Assembly (NCBI GenBank): GCA_000717735.1
Contig: JOBE01000019.1
Coordinates: 1 to 64,000, forward strand
DNA from: Streptomyces griseoluteus
GTDB lineage: Bacteria; Actinomycetota; Actinomycetes; Streptomycetales; Streptomycetaceae
Length of the DNA: 64,000 nt
Direction of reading: 5' to 3'
Of the stretch, positions 8,753 through 17,463 are shown piece after piece (position 1 is the stretch's first letter; each line of letters starts with the position of its first letter). The notes under the pieces are model-generated. The model was not told the DNA's origin, made no database searches, and worked only from the letters and a program-made list of their open reading frames with translations. The translations under genes and the position numbers were made by a program.

Positions 8753-11647
8753 ATGACAGAGACGGCGAGCGGTCCGGCACGTGGTTCTCGTTCCAAGGGA
8801 ACCAAGGCGGCGAGCAAGGGCCTGCGTATCGAGCGCATCCACACCACCCCCGGCGTGCATCCGTACGACGAGGTGACCTGGGAGCGCCGAGACGTCGTCA
8901 TGACCAACTGGCGCGACGGCTCGATCAACTTCGAGCAGCGTGGCGTCGAGTTCCCCGACTTCTGGTCGGTGAACGCGGTCAACATCGTCACCAGCAAGTA
9001 CTTCCGCGGGGCCGTCGGCACCCCGCAGCGCGAGACCGGTCTCAAGCAGCTCATCGACCGGATCGTGAAGACGTACACGAAGGCCGGCGAGGAGCACGGC
9101 TACTTCACCTCGCCCGCCGACGCCGAGATCTTCGAGCACGAGCTGGCCTACGCCCTCCTGCACCAGATCTTCAGCTTCAACTCGCCGGTCTGGTTCAACG
9201 TCGGCACGCCCCAGCCCCAGCAGGTCTCCGCCTGCTTCATCCTGTCCGTCGACGACTCCATGGAGTCCATCCTCGACTGGTACAAGGAAGAGGGCATGAT
9301 CTTCAAGGGCGGCTCCGGCGCCGGCCTGAACCTCTCCCGCATCCGCTCCTCCAAGGAGCTGCTCTCCTCCGGCGGCAACGCCTCCGGTCCGGTCTCCTTC
9401 ATGCGCGGCGCCGACGCCTCCGCGGGAACGATCAAGTCGGGCGGTGCGACCCGTCGCGCGGCCAAGATGGTCATCCTCGACGTCGACCACCCCGACATCG
9501 AGGACTTCATCGAGACCAAGGTCAAGGAGGAGGAGAAGATCCGCGCGCTGCGCGACGCGGGCTTCGACATGGACCTGGGCGGCGACGACATCACGTCCGT
9601 CCAGTACCAGAACGCCAACAACTCCGTCCGCGTGAACGACACGTTCATGAAGGCCGTCGAGTCCGGTGGCACGTTCGGCCTCACCTCCCGGATGACCGGC
9701 GAGGTCATCGAGGAGGTCGACGCCAAGTCGCTCTTCCGCAAGATGGCCGAAGCCGCGTGGGCGTGCGCCGACCCGGGCATCCAGTACGACGACACGATCA
9801 ACCACTGGCACACCTGCCCCGAGTCCGGCCGGATCAACGGCTCGAACCCGTGCAGCGAGTACATGCACCTGGACAACACGTCCTGCAACCTCGCCTCGCT
9901 GAACCTGATGAAGTTCCTCGACGACGACGGCAAGGGCAACCAGTCCTTCGACGTCGAGCGCTTCGCCAAGGTCGTCGAGCTCGTCATCACCGCGATGGAC
10001 ATCTCCATCTGCTTCGCCGACTTCCCCACCCAGAAGATCGGTGAGAACACCCGCGCCTACCGCCAGCTCGGCATCGGCTACGCCAACCTCGGCGCCCTGC
10101 TGATGGCGACCGGTCACGCGTACGACTCCGACGGCGGCCGCGCCCTCGCCGGCGCCATCACCTCCCTGATGACCGGCACCTCGTACAAGCGCTCCGCCGA
10201 GCTCGCCGCGGTCGTCGGCGCGTACGACGGCTACGCCCGCAACGCCGAGCCGCACCAGCGCGTCATGCGGCAGCACGCCGACGAGAACACCAAGGCCGTC
10301 CGCATGGACGACCTGGACTCGCCGATCTGGGCCGCCGCCACGGAGGCCTGGCAGGACGTGATCCACCTCGGCGCCAAGAACGGCTTCCGCAACGCCCAGG
10401 CCTCGGTCATCGCCCCGACCGGCACCATCGGTCTCGCGATGTCCTGCGACACCACCGGCCTCGAGCCCGACCTCGCCCTGGTCAAGTTCAAGAAGCTCGT
10501 CGGCGGCGGCTCGATGCAGATCGTCAACGGCACCGTCCCGCAGGCCCTGCGCCGCCTGGGCTACCAGGAGGAGCAGATCGAGGCGGTCGTCGCCCACATC
10601 GCCGAGCACGGCAATGTGATCGACGCCCCCGGCCTGAAGACCGAGCACTACGAGGTCTTCGACTGCGCCATGGGCGAGCGTTCCATCTCCGCGATGGGCC
10701 ACGTCCGCATGATGGCCGCCATCCAGCCGTGGATCTCCGGCGCCCTCTCCAAGACCGTGAACCTGCCGGAGACGGCCACGGTCGAGGACGTCGAGGAGGT
10801 CTACTTCGAGGCCTGGAAGATGGGCGTCAAGGCGCTCGCGATCTACCGCGACAACTGCAAGGTCGGCCAGCCGCTCTCCGCGAAGAAGAAGGAGACCGAG
10901 AAGGCCGAGGTCACCGCGAAGTCCGAGGCGACGATCCGCGAGGCCGTCGAGAAGGTCGTCGAGTACCGCCCGGTCCGCAAGCGCCTGCCGAAGGGCCGCC
11001 CGGGGATCACCACCTCCTTCACCGTCGGTGGCGCCGAGGGCTACATGACCGCCAACTCCTACCCGGACGACGGTCTCGGCGAGGTCTTCCTCAAGATGTC
11101 CAAGCAGGGCTCGACCCTCGCCGGCATGATGGACGCCTTCTCCATCGCCGTCTCCGTGGGCCTGCAGTACGGCGTCCCGCTCGAGACGTACGTCTCGAAG
11201 TTCACCAACATGCGCTTCGAGCCGGCCGGCATGACGGACGACCCGGACGTGCGGATGGCGCAGTCGATCGTCGACTACATCTTCCGCCGCCTGGCCCTGG
11301 ACTTCCTGCCCTTCGAGACCCGCTCCGCGCTCGGCATCCACTCCGCCGAGGAGCGTCAGCGTCACCTGGACACCGGCTCGTACGAGCAGTCCGAGGAGGA
11401 CGAGGTCGACGTCGAGGCGCTGGCCCAGTCCGCGCCCCGCGCCCAGGAGCTGAAGGCCGTCGCGGCCCCGGCCCCGAAGGCCGACATCCCGGCCCCGAAG
11501 CAGGCCCACACCTCGGCGGAGCTCGTCGAGATGCAGCTCGGCATCAGCGCCGACGCTCCGCTCTGCTTCTCCTGCGGCACGAAGATGCAGCGCGCCGGCT
11601 CCTGCTACATCTGCGAGGGCTGCGGCTCGACCAGCGGCTGCAGCTGA
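8753..11647 (+). CDS. nrdJ: Adenosylcobalamin-dependent (class II) ribonucleotide reductase
   Basis: A 964-residue class II reductase, making deoxyribonucleotides with a cobalamin radical and no oxygen requirement. Visible marks are an active-site cysteine in QQVSACFILSVDDSM, the glycine-rich KGGSGAGLNLSRIRSS segment, the catalytic SNPCSEYMHLDNTSCNLASL block (NxCxE), and a C-terminal CFSCGTKM...CYICEGCGSTSGC cysteine cluster that renews the active-site disulphide. Start ATG 8753 follows GGGAGG; an in-frame ATG at 8726 is less well placed. Length matches Streptomyces NrdJ. It sits downstream of nrdR in the same operon and ends at a strong hairpin. Confidence 0.97.
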   Translation: MTETASGPARGSRSKGTKAASKGLRIERIHTTPGVHPYDEVTWERRDVVMTNWRDGSINFEQRGVEFPDFWSVNAVNIVTSKYFRGAVGTPQRETGLKQLIDRIVKTYTKAGEEHGYFTSPADAEIFEHELAYALLHQIFSFNSPVWFNVGTPQPQQVSACFILSVDDSMESILDWYKEEGMIFKGGSGAGLNLSRIRSSKELLSSGGNASGPVSFMRGADASAGTIKSGGATRRAAKMVILDVDHPDIEDFIETKVKEEEKIRALRDAGFDMDLGGDDITSVQYQNANNSVRVNDTFMKAVESGGTFGLTSRMTGEVIEEVDAKSLFRKMAEAAWACADPGIQYDDTINHWHTCPESGRINGSNPCSEYMHLDNTSCNLASLNLMKFLDDDGKGNQSFDVERFAKVVELVITAMDISICFADFPTQKIGENTRAYRQLGIGYANLGALLMATGHAYDSDGGRALAGAITSLMTGTSYKRSAELAAVVGAYDGYARNAEPHQRVMRQHADENTKAVRMDDLDSPIWAAATEAWQDVIHLGAKNGFRNAQASVIAPTGTIGLAMSCDTTGLEPDLALVKFKKLVGGGSMQIVNGTVPQALRRLGYQEEQIEAVVAHIAEHGNVIDAPGLKTEHYEVFDCAMGERSISAMGHVRMMAAIQPWISGALSKTVNLPETATVEDVEEVYFEAWKMGVKALAIYRDNCKVGQPLSAKKKETEKAEVTAKSEATIREAVEKVVEYRPVRKRLPKGRPGITTSFTVGGAEGYMTANSYPDDGLGEVFLKMSKQGSTLAGMMDAFSIAVSVGLQYGVPLETYVSKFTNMRFEPAGMTDDPDVRMAQSIVDYIFRRLALDFLPFETRSALGIHSAEERQRHLDTGSYEQSEEDEVDVEALAQSAPRAQELKAVAAPAPKADIPAPKQAHTSAELVEMQLGISADAPLCFSCGTKMQRAGSCYICEGCGSTSGCS

Positions 11648-11656
11648 CACCCGGCG

Positions 11657-11689
11657 GGACCACGTCGGACGTGATGTCCGACGTGGTCC
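11657..11689 (+). terminator. Hairpin terminator after nrdJ
   Basis: A perfect 14-bp stem (ggaccacgtcggac pairing with gtccgacgtggtcc) with a 5-base loop starts 10 bases after the nrdJ stop. Confidence 0.85.
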
Positions 11690-11731
11690 GCGCAGGTGGT
11701 TGAGCGGCGCATGCTGGTCAGTGCTTCATGA

Positions 11732-11763
11732 GAAGGGGACGGGCCTCTGGGTCGGTCCCCTTC
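11732..11763 (-). terminator. Hairpin terminator after the terD-like gene
   Basis: A 9-bp stem (gaaggggac pairing with gtccccttc), extended by imperfect pairs inside, lies 18 bases beyond the minus-strand stop of the TerD protein. Confidence 0.6.
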
Positions 11764-11780
11764 GGTGCGGGCCGGGCTGG

Positions 11781-12311
11781 TCAGGGGCGGGGTGTGCCCA
11801 GCAGGGCGGCGAAGGCCTGGGGGGTGGCGTCGAAGCCTTGGCTGAGGGGACGGTACGCCCAGCCGTCGGTGCCGTCCCGGGTGAACTCCACGACCGTCGC
11901 CGACAGGGCGTCCGGCACGTCCGCGAAGTCGTGGACCAGCAGGTCCGTGTAGCCCTCGCGGACCCGGATGCCCGTGTTCGCTATGTCGCCGAAGGCCAGT
12001 CGTCCGCCCGCCTGCTGTATCGCGACGCCCACCACCACGCGCGCGTACCGCGGTGCCAGCCGGTCGAGTTCCAGGGTCATGGCCTCGTCGTAGCCGAATC
12101 CCTGCCCCGTGCGGCTGTCGCGGTGGAGCGTGATCGTGCCGTCGGGGGAGCGGCTGCCGAAGTGCACCAGATGGGCCGGCGCTCCGTGCGGGTCGTCCGA
12201 CGTGAAGACGCCGGCGACGATGTCGAGGTCGTGGGCAGGCGCGCCGATCGGGGCGGGGTCCCACCTGAGCGTCACCTCGACGCGTCCCACTCCCTTGTTG
12301 AGTCCGCTCAT
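11781..12311 (-). CDS. TerD-family (tellurium resistance / stress) protein
   Basis: A 176-residue single-domain TerD protein, a calcium-binding beta-sandwich family linked to tellurite, phage and envelope stress. The family pattern is clear: MSGLNKGVGRVEVTLRWDP, then DLDIVAGVF, a HFGSRSPDGTITLHRDSRTG stretch containing acidic metal ligands, and GFGYDEAMTLELDRL. ATG 12311 follows GAGAGGGGAA. It stands alone here, without the terZABC or tel/ter cluster partners, and is divergent from the acetyltransferase gene across a 141-base gap. Actinobacteria carry many such solitary paralogues, so a specific role cannot be given. Confidence 0.88.
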   Translation of the reverse strand: MSGLNKGVGRVEVTLRWDPAPIGAPAHDLDIVAGVFTSDDPHGAPAHLVHFGSRSPDGTITLHRDSRTGQGFGYDEAMTLELDRLAPRYARVVVGVAIQQAGGRLAFGDIANTGIRVREGYTDLLVHDFADVPDALSATVVEFTRDGTDGWAYRPLSQGFDATPQAFAALLGTPRP

Positions 12312-12452
12312 GGTGCTTCCCCTCTCCGCGTACGCCCCCGCGCACGCCTCGCTCCGTACCGCCGACCCGCTCGAAAGCCCGTGGTCGTGGTCGGTTGCCC
12401 ATGGTGTCATGTGGCTACGACAGAGGACCCGAGGGTGGAGGGGGAGAGCGGT

Positions 12453-13283
12453 TTGTGGAGCGGTGACGAGCTGGATCTCGACGCATATCTGGCTCGAATC
12501 GGATGGCAGGCGGGGAGGGGAGGTGAACTCGCTCCTGATCTGGGGACGTTGACGGGCCTTCATCGGGCGCATGTGCGGGCCGTGCCGTTCGAGAATCTCG
12601 ACGTCGCTCTCGGGAAGCCGGTTCCCCTGGACCTGAAGAGTCTTCAGGACAAGCTCGTCGGACGGCGCCGGGGAGGGTACTGCTACGAGCAGAACTCCCT
12701 GTTCGCCGCGGTGCTCGAGCGGATCGGCTTCACGGTCGCGGGGCGGGGCGCCCGCAACCGTTCGCGGGGCGCGATGCTGCCGCCCGTCACGCACGCCCTG
12801 CTCGTGGTGACGATCGACGGCGAACAGTGGCTCTGTGACGTCGGGTTCGGCTGGCAGGGGCCGCTGGAACCGGTACCTCTGAGGAACGGGGGCAGGGTCG
12901 AGCAGAGCGGCTGGACGTTCGGGATCAAGGCCGAGGGCGAGGGCATCCACGTACTCCGCTCCCTGCGGCCGCAGGGCTGGACCGACCTGTACGCCTTCGC
13001 TCCGCAAACCCTCTACCCCGGTGACTTCACCGTGATGAACCACTACAGCTCCAGCCATCCGCAGTCGCGCTTCCTCGGTCAGGTCGTGGCCCAGCGGCCC
13101 GGCGAGGAGGCACGCAGGGCGCTGGTCCGCGAGACGCTCTCGGTGGTGCGGCCGGACGGCACCGTCGAGGAACGCGTGGTCGGCGCCCGGGAGTTGATCG
13201 CGACGCTTCGATCCGAATTCGGTATCGAACTGGACGAAGAGGAGCGCACGGGCCTGGAGCGAATGCACCCGGCGGGAGTCTGA
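12453..13283 (+). CDS. nat: Arylamine N-acetyltransferase
   Basis: A NAT enzyme that moves acetyl from CoA to arylamines or hydrazines through a cysteine. The triad is intact: Cys77 (RRGGYCYEQN), His114 (THALLVV) and Asp129 (CDVGFG). The RAVPFENLDVALGKPV segment near residue 40 is also diagnostic. TTG 12453 is preferred because a GGAGGGGGAG site precedes it and the protein then begins just before LDLDAYLARI, where other NATs begin. In-frame GTG codons at 12411 and 12435 are alternatives. In some actinobacteria NATs act in specialised metabolism, but nothing in the neighbourhood supports that here. Confidence 0.92.
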   Translation: MWSGDELDLDAYLARIGWQAGRGGELAPDLGTLTGLHRAHVRAVPFENLDVALGKPVPLDLKSLQDKLVGRRRGGYCYEQNSLFAAVLERIGFTVAGRGARNRSRGAMLPPVTHALLVVTIDGEQWLCDVGFGWQGPLEPVPLRNGGRVEQSGWTFGIKAEGEGIHVLRSLRPQGWTDLYAFAPQTLYPGDFTVMNHYSSSHPQSRFLGQVVAQRPGEEARRALVRETLSVVRPDGTVEERVVGARELIATLRSEFGIELDEEERTGLERMHPAGV

Positions 13284-13335
13284 CGGGGTCCTCGAGGGTC
13301 TGCCGGGGCGCTCGTCGGCCCCGTACGATGGCGCG

Positions 13336-13941
13336 GTGCTGGTCAAGTGGATTCGCTGCACCGTGATGGACCGTCGAGGGTTCGAGCGGGGGCAGCGGAA
13401 ATGGGCGGGGCTGCTCGGTGAGCCGGGATTCCGGGGCCAGGGCGGCGGGTGGAGCCGGGCTCGGCCGGACGTCGCCCATGTCTTCGCGTTCTGGGAGAGC
13501 CGGGCCTTCTACGACTCGTTCATGGCGCGCTCGCACGATCGGCTGGCTGCCGCGCAGGCGGGCACCTTCAAGGACGCCCAGGCCAAGCTGTTCGACCACC
13601 GCTTCGACGTGAAGATGGGCTTCGAGCCGCGGTTCTCCGACGCCGATGTGGCGCGGGTGGCGCACTGCCGCGTCCACGAGGACCGCGCCGAGCACTTCGC
13701 GCTCATGCAGGAGAAGGTGTGGAACCCGGCGATGGCGGGGTCTCCCGGCATGCTCCGGGGCATGTTCGGGGAGGCGCCCGGCAGCGAGTTCCTGGTGCTG
13801 TCGATGTGGCATTCGGCGGCGGAGCACGGGAAGTACCGGGTGGAGCGCATCGAGCGGCTCGGGCTGCGGGCCAGGACCGCGGCCGACGTGGCGGCGCTGA
13901 CCGGAGACGTGGTGCAGCTCGAGCCGACCTGGACGGTGTGA
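13336..13941 (+). CDS. YdbC/DUF4937-type conserved protein
   Basis: A 201-residue protein resembling the YdbC/DUF4937 family, built of two dimeric alpha-beta barrel (monooxygenase-like) repeats. The first half begins MLVKWIRCTV and contains HVFAFWESRAFYDSFM; the second has VAHCRVHEDRAEHFALMQEKVWNP and EFLVLSMWHSAAEHGKY, a second strand-helix unit of the same kind. Such domains often bind small hydrophobic ligands or act as cofactor-free oxygenases, but no activity is established for this family. It starts 52 bases after the NAT gene on the same strand, so co-transcription is possible. GTG 13336 is the only reasonable start. Confidence 0.75.
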   Translation: MLVKWIRCTVMDRRGFERGQRKWAGLLGEPGFRGQGGGWSRARPDVAHVFAFWESRAFYDSFMARSHDRLAAAQAGTFKDAQAKLFDHRFDVKMGFEPRFSDADVARVAHCRVHEDRAEHFALMQEKVWNPAMAGSPGMLRGMFGEAPGSEFLVLSMWHSAAEHGKYRVERIERLGLRARTAADVAALTGDVVQLEPTWTV

Positions 13942-14048
13942 AGACCCGAGCCGGTACGAACACGCCGGCGCCCGCCCGCGTGGTCCGGATGGACTCCGGA
14001 CACCACCTCGGCTGAGCCGGTCCGGGACCGGCGATCTAGGGTCGGGGT

Positions 14049-14708
14049 ATGGCACGACCGCGGCGCATCGTTCTCGTACGGCACGGAGAGTCCGAGGGCA
14101 ATGTCGATGACACGGTGTACGAACGTGAGCCCGACCACGCGCTGCGGCTCACCGCGACCGGGTTGCGGCAGGCCGAGGAGACGGGGGAGCGGCTTCGGGA
14201 GCTCTTCGGGGAGGAGTCGGTCAGCGTCTACGTCTCGCCGTACCGCCGCACCCATGAGACCCTCCGCGCCTTCCGGCTGCCACCGGGACAGGTGCGGGTG
14301 CGGGAGGAGCCGCGCCTCCGGGAGCAGGACTGGGGCAACTGGCAGGAGCGGGAGGACGTACGCCTGCAGAAGGCCTACCGGGACGCGTACGGGCACTTCT
14401 TCTACCGCTTCGCCCAGGGTGAGTCGGGGGCGGACGTCTACGACCGCGTCGGGGCGTTCCTGGAGAGCCTGTACCGCAGCTTCGAGGCGCCCGACCATCC
14501 GCCCAACGTCCTGCTCGTCACCCATGGGCTGACCATGCGCCTGTTCTGCATGCGCTGGTTCCACTGGACGGTGGCGGACTTCGAGTCGCTCTCCAACCCC
14601 GGCAACGCCGAGACCCGCGTGCTCCTGCTCGGTGAGGACGGCAGATACCGACTTGACCGGCCGTTCGAGCGCTGGCGTACCCCGGAACCGTACGGCCGTA
14701 CCGGATAG
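14049..14708 (+). CDS. Histidine phosphatase family protein
   Basis: A 219-residue phosphoglycerate-mutase-like phosphatase. The catalytic VRHGESEGN lies at residues 9-17, with VYVSPYRRTHETLRAF supplying a substrate arginine. LREQDWGNWQ carries the acid-side residues, and the second histidine is in LLVTHGLTMR near residue 160. The REQDWGNWQ form is typical of a broad-specificity actinobacterial subgroup that acts on small phosphate esters. The true substrate is unknown. Twelve bases separate it from the downstream ADP-ribosylglycohydrolase gene, so the two are probably one operon. Confidence 0.9.
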   Translation: MARPRRIVLVRHGESEGNVDDTVYEREPDHALRLTATGLRQAEETGERLRELFGEESVSVYVSPYRRTHETLRAFRLPPGQVRVREEPRLREQDWGNWQEREDVRLQKAYRDAYGHFFYRFAQGESGADVYDRVGAFLESLYRSFEAPDHPPNVLLVTHGLTMRLFCMRWFHWTVADFESLSNPGNAETRVLLLGEDGRYRLDRPFERWRTPEPYGRTG

Positions 14709-14720
14709 AGTGGCAGACCG

Positions 14721-15629
14721 ATGACCGCTGACTCCTCACTCGACCGGCGCTTCGACCGCGCCCTGGCCAGCCTGCGCGGGCTGTCCGTGGGAGACGCCCT
14801 GGGCTCCCAGTTCTTCGTACCCGCCCACTATCCCCTGCTGAAGCGGCGCGAACTGCCCGACGGCCCCTGGCAGTGGACCGACGACACCGAGATGGCCTGC
14901 TCCGTCCTGGCCGTCCTCGCCCGCCACGAGCGGATCGACCAGGACGCCCTGGCGATGTCCTTCGCTCAGCACCACGACTTCGACCGCGGCTACGGCCCGG
15001 CCGTCAACCGGATGCTCCGGCTCATCCGGGAAGGCGGCGACTGGCGGGAGCTGGCCGCCGCGCTCTTCCAGGGACAGGGGTCCTGGGGCAATGGCGCCGC
15101 GATGCGGATCGCCCCGCTCGGAGCCTGGTACGCGGACGACCCGGAGCAGGCGACGCACCAGGCGGAGATCTCCGCCTACACGACCCACCAGCACCGCGAG
15201 GCCGTGGTCGGCGCCATGGCCGTGGCCGCCGCTGCCGCGCTGGCCGCCGACCCCGCCGGGCCGCCCACCCCCGAGAAGCTGCTCGACGGCGTCATCGCCC
15301 TCGTACCGCGCAGCGCGGTCGGGGCGGGGTTGCGCCGGGCCCGCGACATGCTCGACTACGGCGACGCGGGCACGGTCGCCGCGGTGCTCGGCAGCGGGCG
15401 CAGGACGAGCGCGCACGACACGGTTCCGTTCGCCCTCTGGTCGGCGGCCCGGGGCCTCGGCGATTTCGAGCGGGTGTTCTGGACGACCGCGCAGGTCGGT
15501 GGCGACGTCGACACGACCTGCGCCATCGCGGGGGGTGTGGTGGCCGCCGCGGCGGACGGTACGCCGCCGGCGGACTGGCTGCGACAGACCGAGGCCCTGC
15601 CGGAGTGGGTCCCGGGCGCGGTGGCCTGA
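14721..15629 (+). CDS. ADP-ribosylglycohydrolase (DraG/ARH type)
   Basis: A 302-residue all-helical ADP-ribosylglycohydrolase, which removes ADP-ribose from proteins or small molecules with two magnesium ions. The metal-binding sets are all present: GDALGSQFF near residue 20, WTDDTEMA near 52, and GGDVDTTCAIAGGVVAA near 253-269. The start ATG 14721 lies close behind the phosphatase stop. In streptomycetes, reversible ADP-ribosylation affects development, but no partner transferase is encoded nearby. The stop codon lies inside the first unit of a four-unit 18-bp tandem repeat (15616-15687), so this 3' end is prone to length change. Confidence 0.92.
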   Translation: MTADSSLDRRFDRALASLRGLSVGDALGSQFFVPAHYPLLKRRELPDGPWQWTDDTEMACSVLAVLARHERIDQDALAMSFAQHHDFDRGYGPAVNRMLRLIREGGDWRELAAALFQGQGSWGNGAAMRIAPLGAWYADDPEQATHQAEISAYTTHQHREAVVGAMAVAAAAALAADPAGPPTPEKLLDGVIALVPRSAVGAGLRRARDMLDYGDAGTVAAVLGSGRRTSAHDTVPFALWSAARGLGDFERVFWTTAQVGGDVDTTCAIAGGVVAAAADGTPPADWLRQTEALPEWVPGAVA

Positions 15630-15687
15630 AGCGGCGCGGTGACCTGAAGTGGCGCGGTGACCTGAAGTGACGCGGTGACCTGAAGCC
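15616..15687. repeat. 18-bp tandem repeat, four units, across a stop codon
   Basis: Four units of the form gcgcggtgacctgaagtg begin at 15616, 15634, 15652 and 15670. Units 2 and 3 are identical; units 1 and 4 have two or three changes each. Each unit carries the cctga that forms the gene's stop codon in unit 1. Confidence 0.9.
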
Positions 15688-15727
15688 GACTCGCTTTGGG
15701 CGGCACGATGCGCGCCCTGAAGCGGCA

Positions 15728-15769
15728 CGATGCCCCCTGACCCCTCTGCGGGAAGCCCAGGGGGCATCG
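15728..15769. terminator. Bidirectional hairpin terminator
   Basis: A perfect 12-bp stem (cgatgccccctg pairing with cagggggcatcg) lies between the convergent ADP-ribosylglycohydrolase and MFS transporter genes. Confidence 0.8.
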
Positions 15770-15777
15770 CGGTGTCC

Positions 15778-17331
15778 TCAGGCCACCGGCCCGGCTGCCT
15801 CCGCGCGGCCGCTGAGGGCCTCCAGGTCGCTCTTGCGGACCCGGATCACCAGGACCGCCGTGAGCAGCGCGATCAGCACCATCGCGACGGCCGCCGTGAA
15901 CGCCGACGCGATGCCCGAGGTCAGCACCTCGTGGCCCCAGGGCGCTGGCAGTTCCTTCGTCCTCAGGGCCTCGGCCTGCTGCTCGGGCGTCGCGGCCTTG
16001 AGGAAGCCGGGCATCTGCTTCTCGCCCTCCTCGCGGCTGGCGGTGCCGAAGACCGTGACCAGGATGGACAGGCCGAGCGAGCCGCCGACCTGCTGGGTCG
16101 CGTTGAGCAGGCCCGACGCGGCGCCCGCCTCGTGCTGGGCCACTCCGGAGACGGCGGTGAGCGTGAGCGTCACGAAGTTGAGGCCCATGCCGAAGCCGAA
16201 CAGGACCATCGGGCCGAGGACCCCGCTCGCGTAACTGCTGTCCGGGCTGATGAACGTCAGCCAGAAGAGACCGGCACCGGTGATCGCCGAACCGCTCACC
16301 ATGAACGGCTTGGGCCCGAGGGTGGGCAGCAGTCGCTGGGCGAGCCCGGCGCCGGTCACGATCGCGACCGTCACCGGCAGGAAGGCGAGACCGGACTGGA
16401 TCGGGCTGTACCCGAGGACGCCCTGGACCCACAGCACGATGAAGAAGAACATGCCGAACATGGCGGCTGCCAGGCTGAGCATGATGACGTACGTGCCCGA
16501 CCGGTTGCGGTCCGCGAACATCCGGAGCGGGGTGATCGGCTCCTTGGCGCGCGACTCCACGACCGCGAAGGCCACGAGCAGGATCACCGCGGAGACGAAG
16601 GAACCGATGGTGAGCTCGTCCTTCCAGCCCTTCTCCGAGGCCCGGATGAACCCGTAGACCAGCGCGGCCATGCCGAGTGTCGAGGTCGCGGCGCCCGCGA
16701 TGTCGAACCGGCCGGGGTGACGCTCGGACTCGGCGATGTAGCGCGGGGCGAGGAAGGCGATCAGCAGGCCGATCGGCACGTTGACGAAGAGGACCCACCG
16801 CCAGTCCAGCCACTCCGTGAGCATGCCGCCGGCGAGCAGACCGATCGCGCCGCCACCGGCGGAGACGGCGGCGAACACCCCGAACGCCCGGTTGCGCTCG
16901 GGACCTTCGGGGAACGTCGTGGTGATCAGGGCGAGCGAGGTGGGCGAGGCGATGGCGCCGCCCACCCCCTGCAGGGCCCGTGCGGCCAGCAGATGCCAGG
17001 GCTCCTGGGCGAAGCCTCCGAGCAGCGAGGCGAAGGTGAAGAGGAGGATGCCGGCCATGAAGACCCGGCGGCGCCCCAGGATGTCCCCGGCTCGTCCGCC
17101 GAGGAGCAGCAGTCCGCCGAAGGTGAGCGTGTAGGCGCTGAGCACCCACGACAGGTCGGTGGTCGAGAAGGAGAGCGCGTCCTGGATGTGCGGCAGCGCG
17201 ATGTTCACGATGGTGGCGTCGAGGACGACCATCAGCTGGCAGGCGGCGATGACGGTCAAGGCGATACCCGGCCGACCTCCGGCGCGAGCGGGTCCGTCCT
17301 TGGTCTGTGTGTCCACCGGAGAAGTTGTCAC
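15778..17331 (-). CDS. MFS drug exporter, DHA2 (14-helix) family
   Basis: A 517-residue major facilitator of the EmrB/QacA group, exporting drugs by proton antiport. Helix 1 ends in the DHA2 signature MVVLDATIVNIALP (near residue 35), and motif A is GGRAGDILGRRRVF (near 78). The hydrophobic pattern gives about 14 membrane segments, ending in a basic tail. GTG 17331 is the start, with GGGGGAT upstream. It is divergent from a TetR gene, and the 132-base gap holds two matched operators, so it is very likely repressed by that TetR and induced by the regulator's ligand. The exported compound is unknown. Confidence 0.92.
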   Translation of the reverse strand: MTTSPVDTQTKDGPARAGGRPGIALTVIAACQLMVVLDATIVNIALPHIQDALSFSTTDLSWVLSAYTLTFGGLLLLGGRAGDILGRRRVFMAGILLFTFASLLGGFAQEPWHLLAARALQGVGGAIASPTSLALITTTFPEGPERNRAFGVFAAVSAGGGAIGLLAGGMLTEWLDWRWVLFVNVPIGLLIAFLAPRYIAESERHPGRFDIAGAATSTLGMAALVYGFIRASEKGWKDELTIGSFVSAVILLVAFAVVESRAKEPITPLRMFADRNRSGTYVIMLSLAAAMFGMFFFIVLWVQGVLGYSPIQSGLAFLPVTVAIVTGAGLAQRLLPTLGPKPFMVSGSAITGAGLFWLTFISPDSSYASGVLGPMVLFGFGMGLNFVTLTLTAVSGVAQHEAGAASGLLNATQQVGGSLGLSILVTVFGTASREEGEKQMPGFLKAATPEQQAEALRTKELPAPWGHEVLTSGIASAFTAAVAMVLIALLTAVLVIRVRKSDLEALSGRAEAAGPVA

Positions 17332-17354
17332 TATGGATCCCCCACGGAAGAATT

Positions 17355-17374
17355 AGTGAACGCACCCGTTCACT
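17355..17374. promoter_or_regulatory. TetR operator 1
   Basis: agtgaacgcacccgttcact: 8-bp perfect arms (agtgaacg / cgttcact) around a 4-base spacer, 24 bases upstream of the MFS start. The GAACG...CGTTC core is typical of TetR-family sites. Confidence 0.85.
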
Positions 17375-17400
17375 GTCCATCACGGTAGTGATTCCCCCTC

Positions 17401-17420
17401 AGTGAACGCAACCGTTCACT
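17401..17420. promoter_or_regulatory. TetR operator 2
   Basis: agtgaacgcaaccgttcact: the same arms as operator 1, differing at one spacer base, 46 bases centre to centre from it and 44 bases before the TetR start. Paired sites suggest joint control of both divergent promoters. Confidence 0.85.
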
Positions 17421-17463
17421 GGGCGCTGCCGACGACGGACTTCGCCTCAACGGAGAGATCCTG

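Noticed and set aside
7925..11650. A 1241-codon open frame on the minus strand opposite nrdR and nrdJ
   Set aside because: It is a codon-bias shadow in high-GC DNA. The plus-strand genes have full-length family matches and ribosome sites.
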